Source of the DNA: Myoxocephalus aenaeus
Taxonomy: Eukaryota; Chordata; Actinopteri; Perciformes; Cottidae
Direction: 5' to 3'
NCBI GenBank assembly: GCA_038501785.1
Contig: JBAMJR010000154.1
Span: forward strand, 6,355,001 to 6,419,000
Length of the DNA stretch: 64,000 nucleotides
Both the position numbers and the translations under genes were made by a program. Below are positions 25,502 to 40,700 of the stretch, one piece after another (the first letter of the stretch is position 1; each line of letters starts with the position of its first letter). The notes beneath the pieces were generated by a model, which was not told where the DNA came from, made no database searches, and saw only the letters and a program-made list of their open reading frames with translations.

Positions 25502-26022
25502 CAATTTTTTTTTTAAAGGGCAACGTATTGCATCTACTGGAAGTGGCACTACATCTGCTCTAGATTTTATGGCTATGTGTAACAGCTATGTACCTGCATG
25601 GGAAAAAAAGTAGTGTTCCCATTCAATCCCACTGATGTTTATAGATTGTGGCGCTAAAGCTCTCTTCCTAACGAACGAGGCCGTTTCCCAGCTCTGCACG
25701 AAGCCTTTTAAACGGGGTAAACATGATTGAGTCAACATGTGCACGGCAAATCAAGCACGGAGCAAAAACCTTTCCTTCCGTCCTTTGGCACATTGTCATT
25801 GTTTTTTGGGGTAATTGCAGTTTATGCGTTTATCGCTGTCAGACATCTCGAGCCCGGGCCCTGTTGTAAAACTCTTCTGCATGGGAACAATATTACGGCT
25901 GTTGGGGAACACAGGAACCAGCCTGAGAGAGTGATGTCAATGATGTCATCGCCCAGAGTCATAGCGACACCCAGGGCTCAACCGCTGTGGTTGAGCTCGT
26001 TTACGGCAACCTTCATTAGCAT

Positions 26023-26096
<74 letters not shown>

Positions 26097-28290
26097 CTAA
26101 TTCATCTAACTCCTGGCCCCATTTTTAACCTGCTGAGCTAAACACAAAAAAAATCATAATCTGATATGAACTTGGGCGGGGGGAAGTTATGGTCTGATCA
26201 CTCAGACCATAACTTTTAAATTGCCCTTGACCTTTGCGCTGCCTTCGTATGACTGCATTAAATCCGATGCATTGTTTTGTCGAAATAGCTCAAGATATTC
26301 AGAAATTATACTTTTATGTTTTTGTGTCTTGGTGGACATAGGAAGGACAATGTCTCCCAACAGTCCTCCTTCGTCACTAACAACACAGCAGGACTGAGAG
26401 AACAACAGGAGTTATTGAAGGTTGGGGGGTCACTCGTGGTGGGCTCCCAGACTGCCTTTGGGTAGCTCATTCTTCACCGGTGACACACCTTGAATTGTCA
26501 CCTGTGGAATTCGAGAGAGGAGTGGGATGAAGAATGTGGAGAGGGGGCAGCTGGAGGGGGCAAAGTGAAGCCACTGTTGATAATTAACCAGTTTCCTTTC
26601 TGAGGAATTCTCCCCACCGTGTTGCACGGCACTGGCTATGCTAAGAATTTGTCCGGGACCGCTAGTGACGTTGATATATGTATTAATGTGATAAAGAATA
26701 CCCTGCTTGTTCACTCCTTTACTTATCCATCATAGCTGGGGTTGAAGGGTGGGAGGCTCCGATCTTGAGAACATAGTGTTGATGGATTTGAACCACATGA
26801 CCCCCTGAATGTAAGAGCAGGTATGCAGCTCCCTCGGCAACGAAGGTATTCCACCTCTGGAACAGTGTCTGCTTTTTCTTCTTCTCTCAGTGCATGAAGT
26901 CCTATGAAGTATTGCAGAGAGAACCCGCTGGATTTTTTAGTTTTTGTTGCTCTTAGGGTGAAATCAATTTGTTTTTGCCTCTCATGGGTTTGACTTCTAT
27001 TGGCTTTATCATTGTGAAATTGAATCTGGCTTTGGTAAAAAAAAAGAAAAGAAAAGAAAATTAACAGAAACAAACAAGTATTTTCCTTTTTCCCCAAACA
27101 TTGCTGCCTTTGATTAAGACTTGCATGCAGAATAGATGCAAAACATGCCTGTTGGCCAATCAGTTAGCTACTTTGAATTTTGAATTGAGAGGCGAAGGCT
27201 CCTTCAGCACTCTGTCTAACTATTGCAAAATCAATGTAGTTGCCACACATCACAGCAACAATCAGATTAACAGTCCCAGTTAGCTCTCTTATAGTCTTTT
27301 TTATTTATTTTACTAATTACAAAGGAGAACTACATTCAGTAGAGCAGCTTTTAATAGTCATGGGTCACCAAGTCAAGCCTCCTCAGCCTTCAAGTCTCAA
27401 GTCCGGTCGAGTCTTCAGGCACTCAGGTCTCAGGTAGGTTGAGTCTCCCAGCAGACGAGTCACAAGTCTACAGCTCTGAGAAGAATATAACTCTGAATAC
27501 ACTAAATCCATAGATGTGTTCACGTTAAGTATTTATGAAAGCCGTTTTAAAGGGACATTGCAGACAAACTGCTAATAAGAAGTCAGCAGTCCTTCAACCT
27601 GAAACAACCACTTGCATCACATGCAGCTGGAATTAAGCTCTTGAAACATTTCCTCTTAGGGTTTCATGCTTGAAGGAGACACCAGCGGTGACACCGCTTT
27701 GGGTGACTGACTAGCTCCGCCATCTATCACGCCGAATTCCGGGATGACAAAATGGAAAGTTTCACTCTTACAACTCTCCCTGTCTCAGCCGTCTCTGCCC
27801 GGACTTGCCTTAATTGCAGCGGTTGGACAGTGTAGCTTCTACCTTCTGTCAACAGACATCGGACGGAAAAAACAAACATCGGCAGGTAGGCATTAGATGC
27901 CAGCTGCTGCGTGTGACATCACATCGCATACTGCAGGATAAAAGCCGACTGAACAGATGGAAAAGCCCCTTATAAAAGTTGCTGAGTACACAGCAGTCAC
28001 ATTGAAGAGGCTTCCGACTCGCGGTTCTTTCCACCTCAGTCAGTTGCTGCTGATAGAGAAACCAGTCGGAATAACAAAAGCCTTGAGGCGGGGGGGCTCT
28101 GACTTGGATCCGATCGAGTCCAAATTGACATCTGGTTTTTCTAACTCTCCACTGTAATTGTAAGTGGGAGTGCGTGCACGCAACAGAGACGGCGGCGCAG
28201 GGCTGCTGATGGAGAATGTGCTGCATTTCAGCCTGCGTGGCTACATCTTTTGAAGGGTGGGAGGCTGTGAGTGGGTGTCTGTAGAATCTC

Positions 28291-28383
<93 letters not shown>

Positions 28384-31300
28384 GAGAGAGAGAGCAGAGA
28401 GAGGAAGACAGAAAGACGAAGTGGCAAACGGAGAGATGAGGGAGAGAGCCGTGAGATACAAGAACATGCCGAGAGGAAGAGAACTGGAAGAGAGAAAAAA
28501 AGATAGTGGGAATAATAGCATGAGCGTGAAGGGAAAGGTGATGTGCAAGAGATTAGTATCTGTCAGTCCTCTTGCAATGTCTGATATGCTCGGCCTTCGC
28601 CCAGGTGATGAGTCTACAGATACAGTATATTCAGGGCACACACGCCTCACCTGACACCAGGTAAATCACTGCATACCGTTCATGCTGAAAGAAATGTGCT
28701 GAAACTACATTCAAAGCCGGACATCCTTCTTGCTGACCTCACTATCGGTTTCAGAGGAATGTTATTAACTCCTAAATTCGAGAAAAAGCCCAGTTTTACC
28801 TCCCCAAGGTCATTTCCCTCTCTCGTCTGACAAGAGGAAACTCTCCATTTAAAAAGTCTCCTAGATCTATAAGACAGAAGCGGCTCAATTTCTAGAAGTC
28901 AACTCAGCAGTTTTTAAATCTCTCGTGAGGGATGAGCGTTCACCAACTCATGGCGAGAAACTCAAGACATCAGTGGTATATATATATCCAACACTGGGAT
29001 GACTCGGTTTGCAGAAGCAAAGGAATAATCTTTGTCGGCCAGGAACGCGTGTCTGGCTCAATCAGCTGTTTTGAGACCTCTTCAGGGAACACAGTATTCC
29101 TAATTCTTCTTCTTACTGCTTGATTTATAGTTTTACACAACTTCCCAGTGAGAACATGGTAGACCAAACCCATAATGTTTCAATATCATGTACCAAGAAG
29201 AATAAAAGCAGCGAAATAGCTGCAAGGAACAGTACCGTTATTAATGAAGCATCACTAATGGAGGAAAACAAATGTCAGCAGGTAAATATGATCAAACCTT
29301 TGTTGCAATTAAAAGAGTGAAATAATAAATACAAAGTTGTTCCATACCGTCATTCTATGTTTCTCCCCGGTTGGTTGTTGGGTTCTGGTTTCTTTATAGC
29401 CGCTTCCTTCCCCTGAAGGCTGAGGAGACCAATCAGACATTTTCAATTGTATGTCAAGATGTTCTGTCGTTGTTTTAAACACAGTGCACTGACAATTAAA
29501 AACCTGCCACAGCTGGGAAAAAATATTTCTAATGCCAGTTCATAAACTCTACTTAAAGTGTGTTAAAATTCAAAAGGAATGTAGCTGTTTAGTCAGCAGT
29601 GTTTTATTGAATATGTGTACAGTACATAACCTCTATCAGGCCCAGCTCTAGACCACGGGGGCCCTAGACAAGATTGGGGTAGGATTGTATTATTATGTCT
29701 TTCAAGGTTAATAGGATTTATTTATTTATTTTTAAAGGAGAAGACAACTATTCATTATATTTCCTTCTGAAAAAAAAAGGAATTGTTCTAATTATTGGCT
29801 GCATTATTGTGTCAGAGCAAGGTTTTTGAATAGGTAAGGCAATAAACAATAATTTACAACATAGTACCCTGATATAAAATGCAAACTAAAATAAACTAGA
29901 TATAATTACTACCACTGCCACTGATTTGCTTTTTGTACCCCAGCAACTTTCTTTATTAAAACAATCTAAATTGCAAGGCCCTACCCAATTGCGTATAGGG
30001 CTTGCTGGCACTCACCTCTGGTATTGACTGACTGTCTGCTGTCTTTATTGCTGTAAATGTGTTTTTTTATGCCATGTTCTTGGCCACCCGCCTCTTAAAA
30101 CATATATCTAATCTCATTGAGTCTTTACCTGGTTGAATTAAGGTCATTTAACACTCTCTCTAAATGACCAATACTCTATGTCTCTCATTAATACTGAATG
30201 CTTGTATATTTGTTGTATCAGACAATTTACAACACAGTAAATTCGGGCTCATTTACTGCCCTTGGATTCAGAGCATCCTGGTAACGCAAAACCTTGAATG
30301 TGTCCTCAGAACAGCCGTGTGTGAGGTTAGCATTTTAGATAAAAGACACTTCCTGAAATCGGAAACCTGTCATTTCCACTCGGAATGTGATTCTCCCGTC
30401 TAATCCAAACAACATCTAAGGATTTGATGACAACAAGCAGTACAAGCTTGAACGTTGTTCTGTCAGTAAGGTCGCGGTTCTGGTGGTCTCAGCGAGCGGA
30501 GCAGCTGTGGAGGCAACGTTTCACTGAATAACAGTAAATGCTGCTGGTGGGCTGCAGCGAGGCACCTGTGTTTGTGTGTGGGTGGTCAGGGTCGGCGTTG
30601 AAAAGGCTGCTCTCGGCTCTTATCTGTTACGGATTTATGATTGCTGATAATTGATGTCAAACGCTGGAATAAATCAACAAAGTACTTAAACGGCTTCCCC
30701 CTGATGCAATGGCCGAGCCACTAGCAGAATTCTTAGTAATAGCCTATTTGAAACCACGGGTCTCTGATTTCTTCTTCTTCTCCTAGTTAGCCGGCGACCA
30801 TCAATTTTGTCAGATGCTGGCAGATTTCATCAGCTGCAGCTAGTTAACCAATTAGCTTAATGTTAGCTCCATGACTTGGTTAAAAGCATTTCCAGCTGAC
30901 TCTTTTTAAGATGCTAATCGTGTGAAGGGGGTTTAACTATGTACACGATGGCTGAAAATCTGCTAACATTAGCCTGACAGCATCCAGGGCCGGCTTCCCC
31001 ACAATGGGGAAACAGGACACAGAGGTTCTGCTAGACGTGAAACAGGTCTTTCTTTTGTGACCTGTAACCCATAGAGCACATTGTCACTTGAGGACTGTCG
31101 TTTTTGAAGCCTTGAGTTTGGCATTTTAACCATTGTCATCTTGGTTTTTGGCCGTAGCCATCTTGGTTTTTGGCCGTAGCCATCTTGGTTTTTTTGCAAC
31201 CAGAAGTGACAGGAGAAGGTGGAGCAAAACTGAACGTTAAATAAGATCTTAGACGACCACGGACGACACCCAGGACGGACAACAACGTCGTAGCGACCTG

Positions 31301-31692
31301 TCAATCACAAGGTAGCCACGCCCTAAAGCATACCCTGCTTTATGGTCTATTTTACTCTTAAGTTGGACCAACAGGTATTAAATGAACATCATATTGTATT
31401 AAAGAAGACTTGAAACTAGCAATTGAGACACACAAAGTATTTTTTACAATGTTTACTGAGGTGAAAAATTAAGTGAAAAGTAGGGTCAATTTCTCACACA
31501 TTTCTCTACAACCAGTCTCAGTTTCATGTAGTCAGGTATCTTCGAAATGTGATTAGATGTCATTTACCATATCTGAGTCGTCTTCATCGTCTTCACAGTG
31601 CCTCTCAGCAGCACGGGGGTCTCCCACCACCCTCAGCTCACCGATCACCCCCTGTCGCAAGAACAAAAAAATTAGATCAGCACTTGTTCTCA

Positions 31693-31758
<66 letters not shown>

Positions 31759-34700
31759 ATATGTCTTACTTTCAACGTACAAATATGCTTATCTTATCTT
31801 CTATATTTCAAGGAATTCCCCATTTCCGTGAAATCAGAGGGGCTATTGATGTCTCCACTCTTAGCGTCGGCCTGTGAAGTGCCACTATCTTTGCCCCACA
31901 CACACAATCTGATACATGTTCCCACACAGGATAGTCGCACAGATAGCATGAATGCTATCTGAAGGCCTATCAAAGGGCCATTAGGTCTGAATGAACAGGC
32001 GGCTTCTCTGCTGCTGAGTTATTTGAAGTTGACTCCTCGGGACAGATTTATGTCCTGAGAAAAAAATCAAATGGATTTTTTTGAAGAACTTTGAAGATAA
32101 ACAGCAAAGGCTCTTTGACATTGAGACCATGTCCCCACACAGGCTTTTAATGGTCAGTCTTTTTTTGTAACTTGCACAATGTTTAGTCGAAGTGTCATGG
32201 TCTTTTTCTAACAAATTGCAGGACTAAACTGTCAAACAACAAATCCAGTTTCAGAATGGAATTTCCATTTTATAAATACATAAGGTAAATATTTAGATGC
32301 CAAATAATCCCTCCAAGTCTTGATTTGATTGGAGAATTTAAATTCGCAAGACCGCTGCAGCTTCGGGCCATGCTTGGGTCAACACATGGCACGTGGCCAA
32401 CATGTCCTGAAAGAAGGGTTAGGTTCCCTTTTTCCAAATTAGCAGTTTGTAATACATCTTTCTGACAAAAGCTCAGACTACAAGGAAATACATGACATGG
32501 GCTTGTGAAATAAAAGAAAGAAAAGCTTGAACCGTGTGAAGCAGATTTACAATGTGGTTTACAGTTAATTAAGCAGCTGTAATAAAAAATGATTAAAGCA
32601 AGTGTTACAGCTGACAGAGGAAGCGAGAGATAATGTTACAGCTGAGAGAACACTAAAAACCTTATCCCAAGGGCTCGCAGCTAAATGGGAAGTAATCATT
32701 TGGAATTTTGACATATTTAGTAGTTTAAATATCTCTTTATGTCTTTATAATGTACAAATATAATAATTGTTATTAAAATATGCTCTTAAGCAGTGGATGG
32801 AATGGAAAGGAACACCCCCCGAATATGCCCCTTTTTTGGCTTGCCTGTAAAGGGCCTGTGCCCCCATGGCTTCAGTCTTATTAACACAACAGGGAGGTCA
32901 TATGGGTCCATATAAGCAGCTAGACTCCATACTTGGCCACGCCGAACAGTGAAAACGGCAGAGAAAGGCATCATCGTCATGTAACTCAAAGAGAGAAAGG
33001 TCATGTCGGGATGCCGATAAAAGCCAGCCATAAAAGTCAATGAAAAGCTTCGATCTTTTAAACATTTCTAAGATAAATACATAAATGCATGAATTATTAA
33101 AGCTATCTCCACACCCTCATTCACAGTTGTAACTTCAAAAGAACTTTTGTATCTGGGATTATGATTGTTAAACTGTTACTCGAGTCCAAATAGTAATCTC
33201 CCTCCAGATTGTAAGTGAATAATGAATCATAAAACAATCAGTTAATAGCTCTCAAATATGTAAATAACTTAAGCAATAAAATAAGAGTGTCTGGAAAAAT
33301 AATTGAGCGTCAACGCCTGCAGCAGTTGCATGTTTGGTCCGTGCAGGTAGCCGTGGGTGAACTACTTTAACCCTTTAACGGCTAAGGTCAACAGTTGTTG
33401 CGGTCAACTGCTGGGATTTACAGCAGTCAAATGACTGAAGTTAATTACAGCCCAACTGTGAGGTCGTCCAATTATGTGCGGTCTGCTCTCGAGAAGATGG
33501 CGAAGCGGCGCAGACACTCGTGTTGTGGTTGAGAGCGGGCCAATTTGAGCAATCAAATCATACGAGTTATTCAGGCCGAGATGTTTCACGTAACGGACGG
33601 TGGAAAGTCAAAACACGATTACGCATCACGCCGCAGGAGTCTCGTCTCTTCACAGTTGAACTCGGTTCTAGACAGAAGTGTGTGGGGATGGTAGACTCCA
33701 ATACAATAATTAGTCTGACTTACTGAACACGATAGAGCATAAAAATAAAGATTGTTTTCTCAACACTGTGCATACAGTATATCTTTCAAAGTCATATAGC
33801 CCTTATTATCTTTTTCTTTCTTTTTTTTTCTGATTTCGTGGGCCTGAATATCGTCTGGAGGAAAAGAGATGAGGCCCGTGTACACACCAGAAACTTGTCG
33901 GGATCAGCTCCTCCAGCTTGCCCGACGAAGACCCCGGCGCCGGTCTGCAGTTCCATCTCGTCCGGGGACCTCTCAAGGCGCATCACCTGAGGGTCTGTGT
34001 CACAGTTGAGGTAGAACTTCACCGTGTCATCCCTCACAGCGATGGAAAAACGAGTCCAGGTGTCCGTCATGGAGGGTACGAGGAACCTGGCCGCCTCGTA
34101 CGACTTCTGCGAGTCCGGCTCTGTGTAGTACAGGATGACATTCTGCTTGCCGCCCTGCACGGCCGACAGTTTAACGCCCACATACATGATCTTCTGCGCG
34201 GCATCTGTGACGGAGAAGATGACGCCGCCGCGTTCAGTGGTGGGTTTCAAGTTGAAGTTGAGGGCGAAGTCTCGGTAGAATGGGCTGGGCAGGTGGGCGC
34301 GGGCCAGCTGGCCCGTGTTGGAGTCGGGGCCAAAGACATAGCTCGGCCTGTAGTCGGGCCCATACACCCGGGTGATCGTATTTGGAGGAGGATCCCCAAT
34401 CAGCTGTTGCAGGGAGACTCCAGTGTCTTCTAGAGGGGGAGAGAAAAAGGATGTGAGGCCACAATATGCATGGAATAGGCTGGAGGTTAGAAGAGAGGGC
34501 TGCATGGCAGGGTACAGTGTTAGAACAGGCGCTATTAGGCTGCTGGGGGTTGACTTAAAGTGAATGTGCCTGATGGATGCAGGAACAACTGATATTTCTT
34601 GCATAGGTCCGAAGTCTTTCTTGCACAAGAGCAAACAAAAAAAAAACATAATTGGTCAAAGATGTTTTCCTTTCAAAAGTCATGTAAATTTGATGAATTA

Positions 34701-37700
34701 ACAGATTGCATAAAATGTAGATGAGAAGTTACAATAACTGCCTCCAACGAATCGGCAGGCTTTTTTGGGAAGCATTGGCAGAGCTACTCTACTCATTTTA
34801 GAACTTCTAGAGCGAAATATGGAAAAGGTTGACATGACCCAAAAAGGCCAACGGGATTCCATAATGAGTCTATGAGCAGATCGTTAAAACGGATATTACA
34901 AGGCAAACTTTTAATTCCAAATCTGAAAAGATATATCCAAAGGCATATTCTAAAAGAAACATACAGTACATGAGGAAGTGACTCAAGAGTTGACTGATTC
35001 AGTATCTGAGAAAAACAACTCAACACTTAACGTGTCGATAATAAACAATCTTTATTTTTCTGCTCTATTTAACTGAAAATGGTACAAGCCTTATTATGTA
35101 ATGTAGTGATAGAGGAGTATGAAACAGAGGTGTCAGAGGAGCTATAGCTCCCAGATGTGATCTATGACAGAAAATTGCATCATCAGAGCAAAATTACAAC
35201 ATACAAATCTTGCGCATTTAGAAAAAGTAGAAAATGTATATACTATTAATAAATGTAGTCTGTGTAGAATAGGCTCAATATTGATATAGCTGTGATGCAT
35301 ACATTCCTGAAAATACAACAAAAATTCAAATAAGAAATCTTCCGACTTGTGTGACATCTGCTAAATGTCACCGCTCTGGGACACCCAGGGACCAACAGCT
35401 GGGCCTCCTGCATATCTTTGCTCACTCTTCCATCACCCTGGGTGACTCTGGCGAGGTCACTGCATAATCATTGGAGGCGTTTAGGAAATAAAAGGGACAC
35501 AAAGAGCGTTGTGTTCACATCACGGTGCCGATGTTGTACTAGCATCAAACTCCAGACTACACCTTTTTTTGGCTTTGATCAAAAATAACGTTTCCTCATG
35601 TTAAAAGAGAAATCACTGTTTTGGGAGAAGACAGCGTCGTTTCTGGTGCTTTGAAGAAATGCTTTGGTTTACCACCTGGGGACTAATGCGGCTGCTCCGT
35701 CGGCCGGTTCAAAGCCTCCCCACTGGAGATCAGTGGGGTCTGCAGAGCTCAAACACACGAGGCGTTTAGCTGAACCCGAGACTCGCTTTCTGCTGCACAT
35801 CCATAAACCCGAGTTTTTCTGCACGCTGTCTGAGAACTGAAGATGCTTTCATGTCATTCTTAGCAAACAGAGAACCCAGTCACACTGGAACAGGAAAGCA
35901 ATAAACATACTTTCCACTATTACATTTGAAGTTCCCCCTCCGCACCAATCAGACGTACATTTGTGAAGAAGATGGCTCACTAAATGCACATTTGAATATG
36001 GGGCCTGGAATATATAGATGAAGCACTGATAGTATAAAGATGTGCTACATTAGTTGACGATACAAACGCAACTCTTTGGGTACATTTCAAAACAGTATAA
36101 TGGTGGAAAATCCAGTAACATATATCCAATATAGCAAGCTAAAAAACAAATTCAAATAGAACATCTGTCGACAGAATATCTACTTATATAAGACTGTACA
36201 CATTTTGTTTGTACATATCACTTGATAAAACCTCGATAAACATTTCCTAATTTTTAAATCCTGAAACAAACAAAGACCTGAGCATAAAAATGACATTTTC
36301 TATCTAAATTAGAAAACGTTCATCATGAAATGTCGGACCGAGAAGAGTGTCCGCTTCAGATCTCCTTCAGCAGACTGGGAGTCTTTGACTGCTGCACGGA
36401 TGGCAGTTAACAACTCACTCATTTAACCAGATGTTTGCTCTGATGAAGTCAGAGGGAGAAACCTGGAGGGTCTCTGAAGTGGGCCTGTGCTCACATGTCT
36501 GAACCTGGCGTCCTCTTATGTGCACCACCTATGCCAGAGTAGGGTTGAAAAAGGCGAAACTTCGTAGTAATCCAGTGGTGGAATCCATTACGTGGGAAAG
36601 CACGCCATTTTAATTTCATAATCCTCCCGTTACGGGTGCTGAAGCTGACATGTGAGCAATCTTTAAAGCAGAAACACTCCATAACTGAGCATGTTCTTTT
36701 TGCTCTGAATGATAACACTGTCGCTGCTGGCTGCAACTGACTCGCTTCGACATTGTGAAAGTTTATCAAAGAAACATGCAATTAGCAGCTGGTCATGACG
36801 ATCTATTAGATCTGTATGCAGATCAAACTTCAAGGTCTGGAATGTGAGGTCTCTCAAACAGGGTCTGGTTGTCCCCTCTCACGCAGAGACGGTCATACAT
36901 GCTTCAAACATCTGATTTTCTTACGCATTCGCCAAATGAGCAGCAGACATCCTCACACGTGCACACAGCTTCCAAGCTTCCCAAACCCCTCATTAGCAAA
37001 ACACATATTAGTCGTCACTCAGTCCGACCAGATGTGCACCTTTCTGGATTATGTTCAGAATTACCAAAAAAAAGAAGACACGTTCTCATGAACCAGACGA
37101 TGATCAAAGACTAAAAAACAAAATGTTCAATCTTTACTTCAAATAAAAAAATAATCCTGATATAGTTGTGCCGGATACCAGGATAAAAAAAAAAAAGAAG
37201 CTTGGAAGAGTAAATAAAGACAGTTTGGTCACTGGATGTAAAGCAGTTAAAAAGGTTTGACCTGCTTTCGGCTAGCAAAGGAATGCTTTGGCTGTTCAAT
37301 GAGCCGGCATTGCCAGTCATTACTTCTCAGAGATCAAAAATTACTGGGTATAAACGAGGTTCCTTATTAGCATTTTAAGTGCAATGTCAATTCAGGTTTC
37401 CCAAACAGCTTTTGTTAACCAATGACAGCTTCAAGGCCAATCGGGAAGAGAAAAGCTCTGCTGGTGAATGGAGCGGTGATGGGTTTATGGCGCTAGTTTG
37501 TCTTGTCAAGAAGGCGACTTACTGACCAGGAACGCGGCTCTTTTTCATTTCCTAACATTCCAGAACGGGGTACCAGAGTTTGTGATACCCTGTTGATAAA
37601 GCTGTATATACAGTGTGGGATTGTGTATACAGCTTTGGGAAGTACAAGATCCTGCGTAATCCATGGGAAAACATTTGAACATCTGGACAGTCCCAGAAAA

Positions 37701-40700
37701 CTTTTGTGGTTTCCCTGACTACGCTCCATCACCATTTAAAACATCCCTTGAGGCCTGCTGACAAGGGCAATGATCTCTCCACTCCCTCTGCAAAAAAAAC
37801 CCAGTCAGTTGTCTGACCTGTGTTCGGAGAGCGTCTGTCAGAGTTCAACTCTGCAGACGTGAAAATGACTATCCCATGATTGTAAAAAAAGAAAATGTCT
37901 ACAATTCGTACACATTCGCACCATAAACTATGTCTGTCAGCCAGCTGATTTAAAAGTGAAGTCAATTAAATGTGGTCACACAACATGGTGGTTGTGTTTG
38001 CTTTCTGCTTAATTGATTCCTGTTTGATCTTCGTTCCAATGTACGTCCGTCTGCTTACAGGGTTAAAGGGAGCCATTTGCAATGCTTATAAAATTAGATC
38101 AATGTCAAGTACTTGGTTGAATCCATTTTATCTGTCAAAATAATATAGTGATGATTCATTTTTATATGACATTTTGCCCATTTTGCTGGTAAAACAATAC
38201 ATCCCAACACGGGTGCACCATCAGCTCTGCAGCACTTTAATAATTGTATGTCCTGCAAGGAGATATAGTACCATGATTACTACTCACAAACTAAATAAAA
38301 AATAACAATATATATAGTGGCATAACTACTCACAGTTTCCACTACAAGGAACATGAATGTCACTAAATTGAAGAAGAAGAAAGAAGAAAAGAACACAGGA
38401 TGTTTTGAATATCAAGGTACACATCAACACCCTGGATAAACGGTCCTTTCTTTCTGCAGAGGACATTATGTGAGCCCCTGGGCAGATTGTGTGGTATCTT
38501 TAACCTGATGATGCAGAATGCTCAGAAAAAGATGTCAAACCCAAAACCACATCACAGTCCAGGAAGGTGATTTTGTGTTGGCTCGCCGCAAAGATTCAGC
38601 TGTGATTCTCAAACCACAAAGAGGAAGATGGGCCCACCGCAAGCTGTGCACTTTACTCTTTGGGGAAGGAGTAATATGATACTGTTCAAGTTCTCTACCT
38701 GTAAGTGACGAACACTTACTCAATATGCAGGGAGTAAACAAACCCCTTGCCACCTACCGCTAGCTTCATAAATATGTCTGATAAAGATGCACAGTGGACA
38801 TGCTTCTAAATTGGGTCGGAGCTCATTAGAAAATGCTGAAACAGCAGCGCTCCCCTTTAGAAACTGCACAAAAAAAATTAAGAATGTCAGAATTGGGCTA
38901 TTATCCAGCTATCCCTGTGCTTCAGTACTGTTTTTTGCAACACTGCCGCATCAGTTCTCGTTTTGTACCAGTGCAGCACTGGAGGGGGGCAATGAGTTTC
39001 TGGCATCAAATAAAATCGCTCTACACTGTGCCCATAATTGGAACCCTCCCGAGAGCCAACTCAAAAAGATTCCCTGGCAAGCAGCGAGCTGAAGAAATGG
39101 AGCCAGCTTTGGGCCGTCCTGTCATGGGATACAATGTCAATCTCGGCTCAACTGGACCTTGGGACTACCAATCAGTGTCAAACCACAAAACATTGACTAA
39201 ATAAATGTACACACCGATGCCACTAAAAGACAGTGTATATCTTTAAAGGAAATTGCCCTTGTCATGTTTTTTCAGGGACAGGAATCACTTCAATAAAAAA
39301 AGTAATCAGCCTCAACTGACACAAGAGTAATGGTGTCTCTCATACAGGATATAGTTTTACCGGCAGGGCCTAACCAAAATAAATTGTTGACCTCTAGACC
39401 CTGATATGAATGACTGCTCATCTTTCAAGCAGGAGACTGGTAACCATGGAAAACATCATTAAAAGAGGCTATTGTGCCCCAACAATCCTGTCTTACCCCC
39501 CCGTGGTAAAAGGATCACATCTGACATATTTCTTACAATGTTGCCATGCACACACTGATATCTGTACGATCTTCCCACAGTGATCACGCACATATCCATA
39601 GGCTATATTTTGCTGTATAAGCTGTTCCCTTATGTTTCTTGCCACATGCCGAGGGGCCCTTAACTTTAATTCCACCCCAAATACCGACTCAAAATGACGT
39701 ATATATCATAAGGCATTCTTCCGTGACAGGTCATAGTTAAATGATGTATAGGAGTGGGCTAGTATTAAGTATAATGTGAGTGCCCTCCTCCGTACATCAA
39801 GCACACAGAGCAGCAGATAGTGGAAAGCGTCTGCAGCTTCCCAGACTCTGCATAGGGCTCTGATCAGTGAATCTGAAAGGTCAAAGGACTTGCATGAGGG
39901 AAGATGCAGTGGAAAACAATACCAGGTTAAAGTTATTGGGCTAATAAACTGGGAAATAAGGCATTTTCCCTGTAGGGCACACATTTACAGAGCTTTGTAA
40001 CATATTATCTTGGCTATGTATGTGTAACCTCATTCAGCCAAAGCCCACCAACCTGTTAACTACGTTCAAACATTTACTAGTACGGCCACTGAAGTAAGAT
40101 ATTGGCATTCGGCCCATGAGGCATTTTTGTTAACCAGGTGAAGTTAGATTGCTAGACAACATTTTATTGACTGAAGTTGATCAGTTATCTTCAGGATATG
40201 GGGGCAAAGATACCTCTCAATAGCAAAGTAATTTCTTACATCAAGTCTTTCCAGCCTCACTTAATTAATAACCATCACTCCAGCAAGCACTGTCCATTAG
40301 TAGATTTTTAAGATTGCTGCATTTAAATGATCCCAGATGGTCTGGACTGCAGTGGCTTTCTGTCTATCCAATAATGATTTAGAGTAACAGAAAGCACTCA
40401 GTGATACCTTGAGGGTACTCTAACAGGTGATATCCAACAGGCTCGTCTTAGTGGTGACCCAGCTTCTGGAGAGCCTATAAAAGCTGTCCTTGGGTTGTAA
40501 AGATGGCAACAAGATCGTACCTTTTTATTTGCCTTCGGTTGCAAATAGCTAAGTCAAAGCCGCTGTGTGTAAAAAGCTAGTAATACATCTTGACCTCTTT
40601 TTTTTCCTTCTTAAGGAGCAGTTAAAAACTCCTTAAGCCTTACTGAACACTTGAAGTGTAAAGCTATGCAGTGACAATCAGGAAAGCTTAAGCTACACAT

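Larger units (their letters stand above)
25427..29347. other. Intron 4; microsatellites and hairpin, no exon seen
   Basis: About 3.9 kb containing (GT)n at 26025-26094 and 28293-28381, (TA)n at 25461-25499, and a 14-bp perfect hairpin at 26184-26215. No coding exon is supported. Confidence 0.55.
29420..31567. other. Intron 3; apparent retroelement tail and repeat, no exon seen
   Basis: It contains a LINE-like 3' tail at about 30069-30150 and a repeat-like block at about 31040-31540 that reaches to within 30 bp of exon 3. Confidence 0.5.

Noticed and set aside
25727..26128. Plus-strand frame ending in a (CV)n stretch, and similar (TH)n/(CV)n frames elsewhere
   Set aside because: These are translations of CA/GT microsatellites, not proteins.
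33918..34433. Plus-strand 171-codon frame opposite the TSPN exon
   Set aside because: It is the antisense shadow of exon 2, which has clear TSPN similarity and correct splice sites.
37590..37645. Short inverted repeat AAAGCTGTATA...TGTATACAGCTTT
   Set aside because: The arms are short, imperfect and AT-rich; not remarkable.
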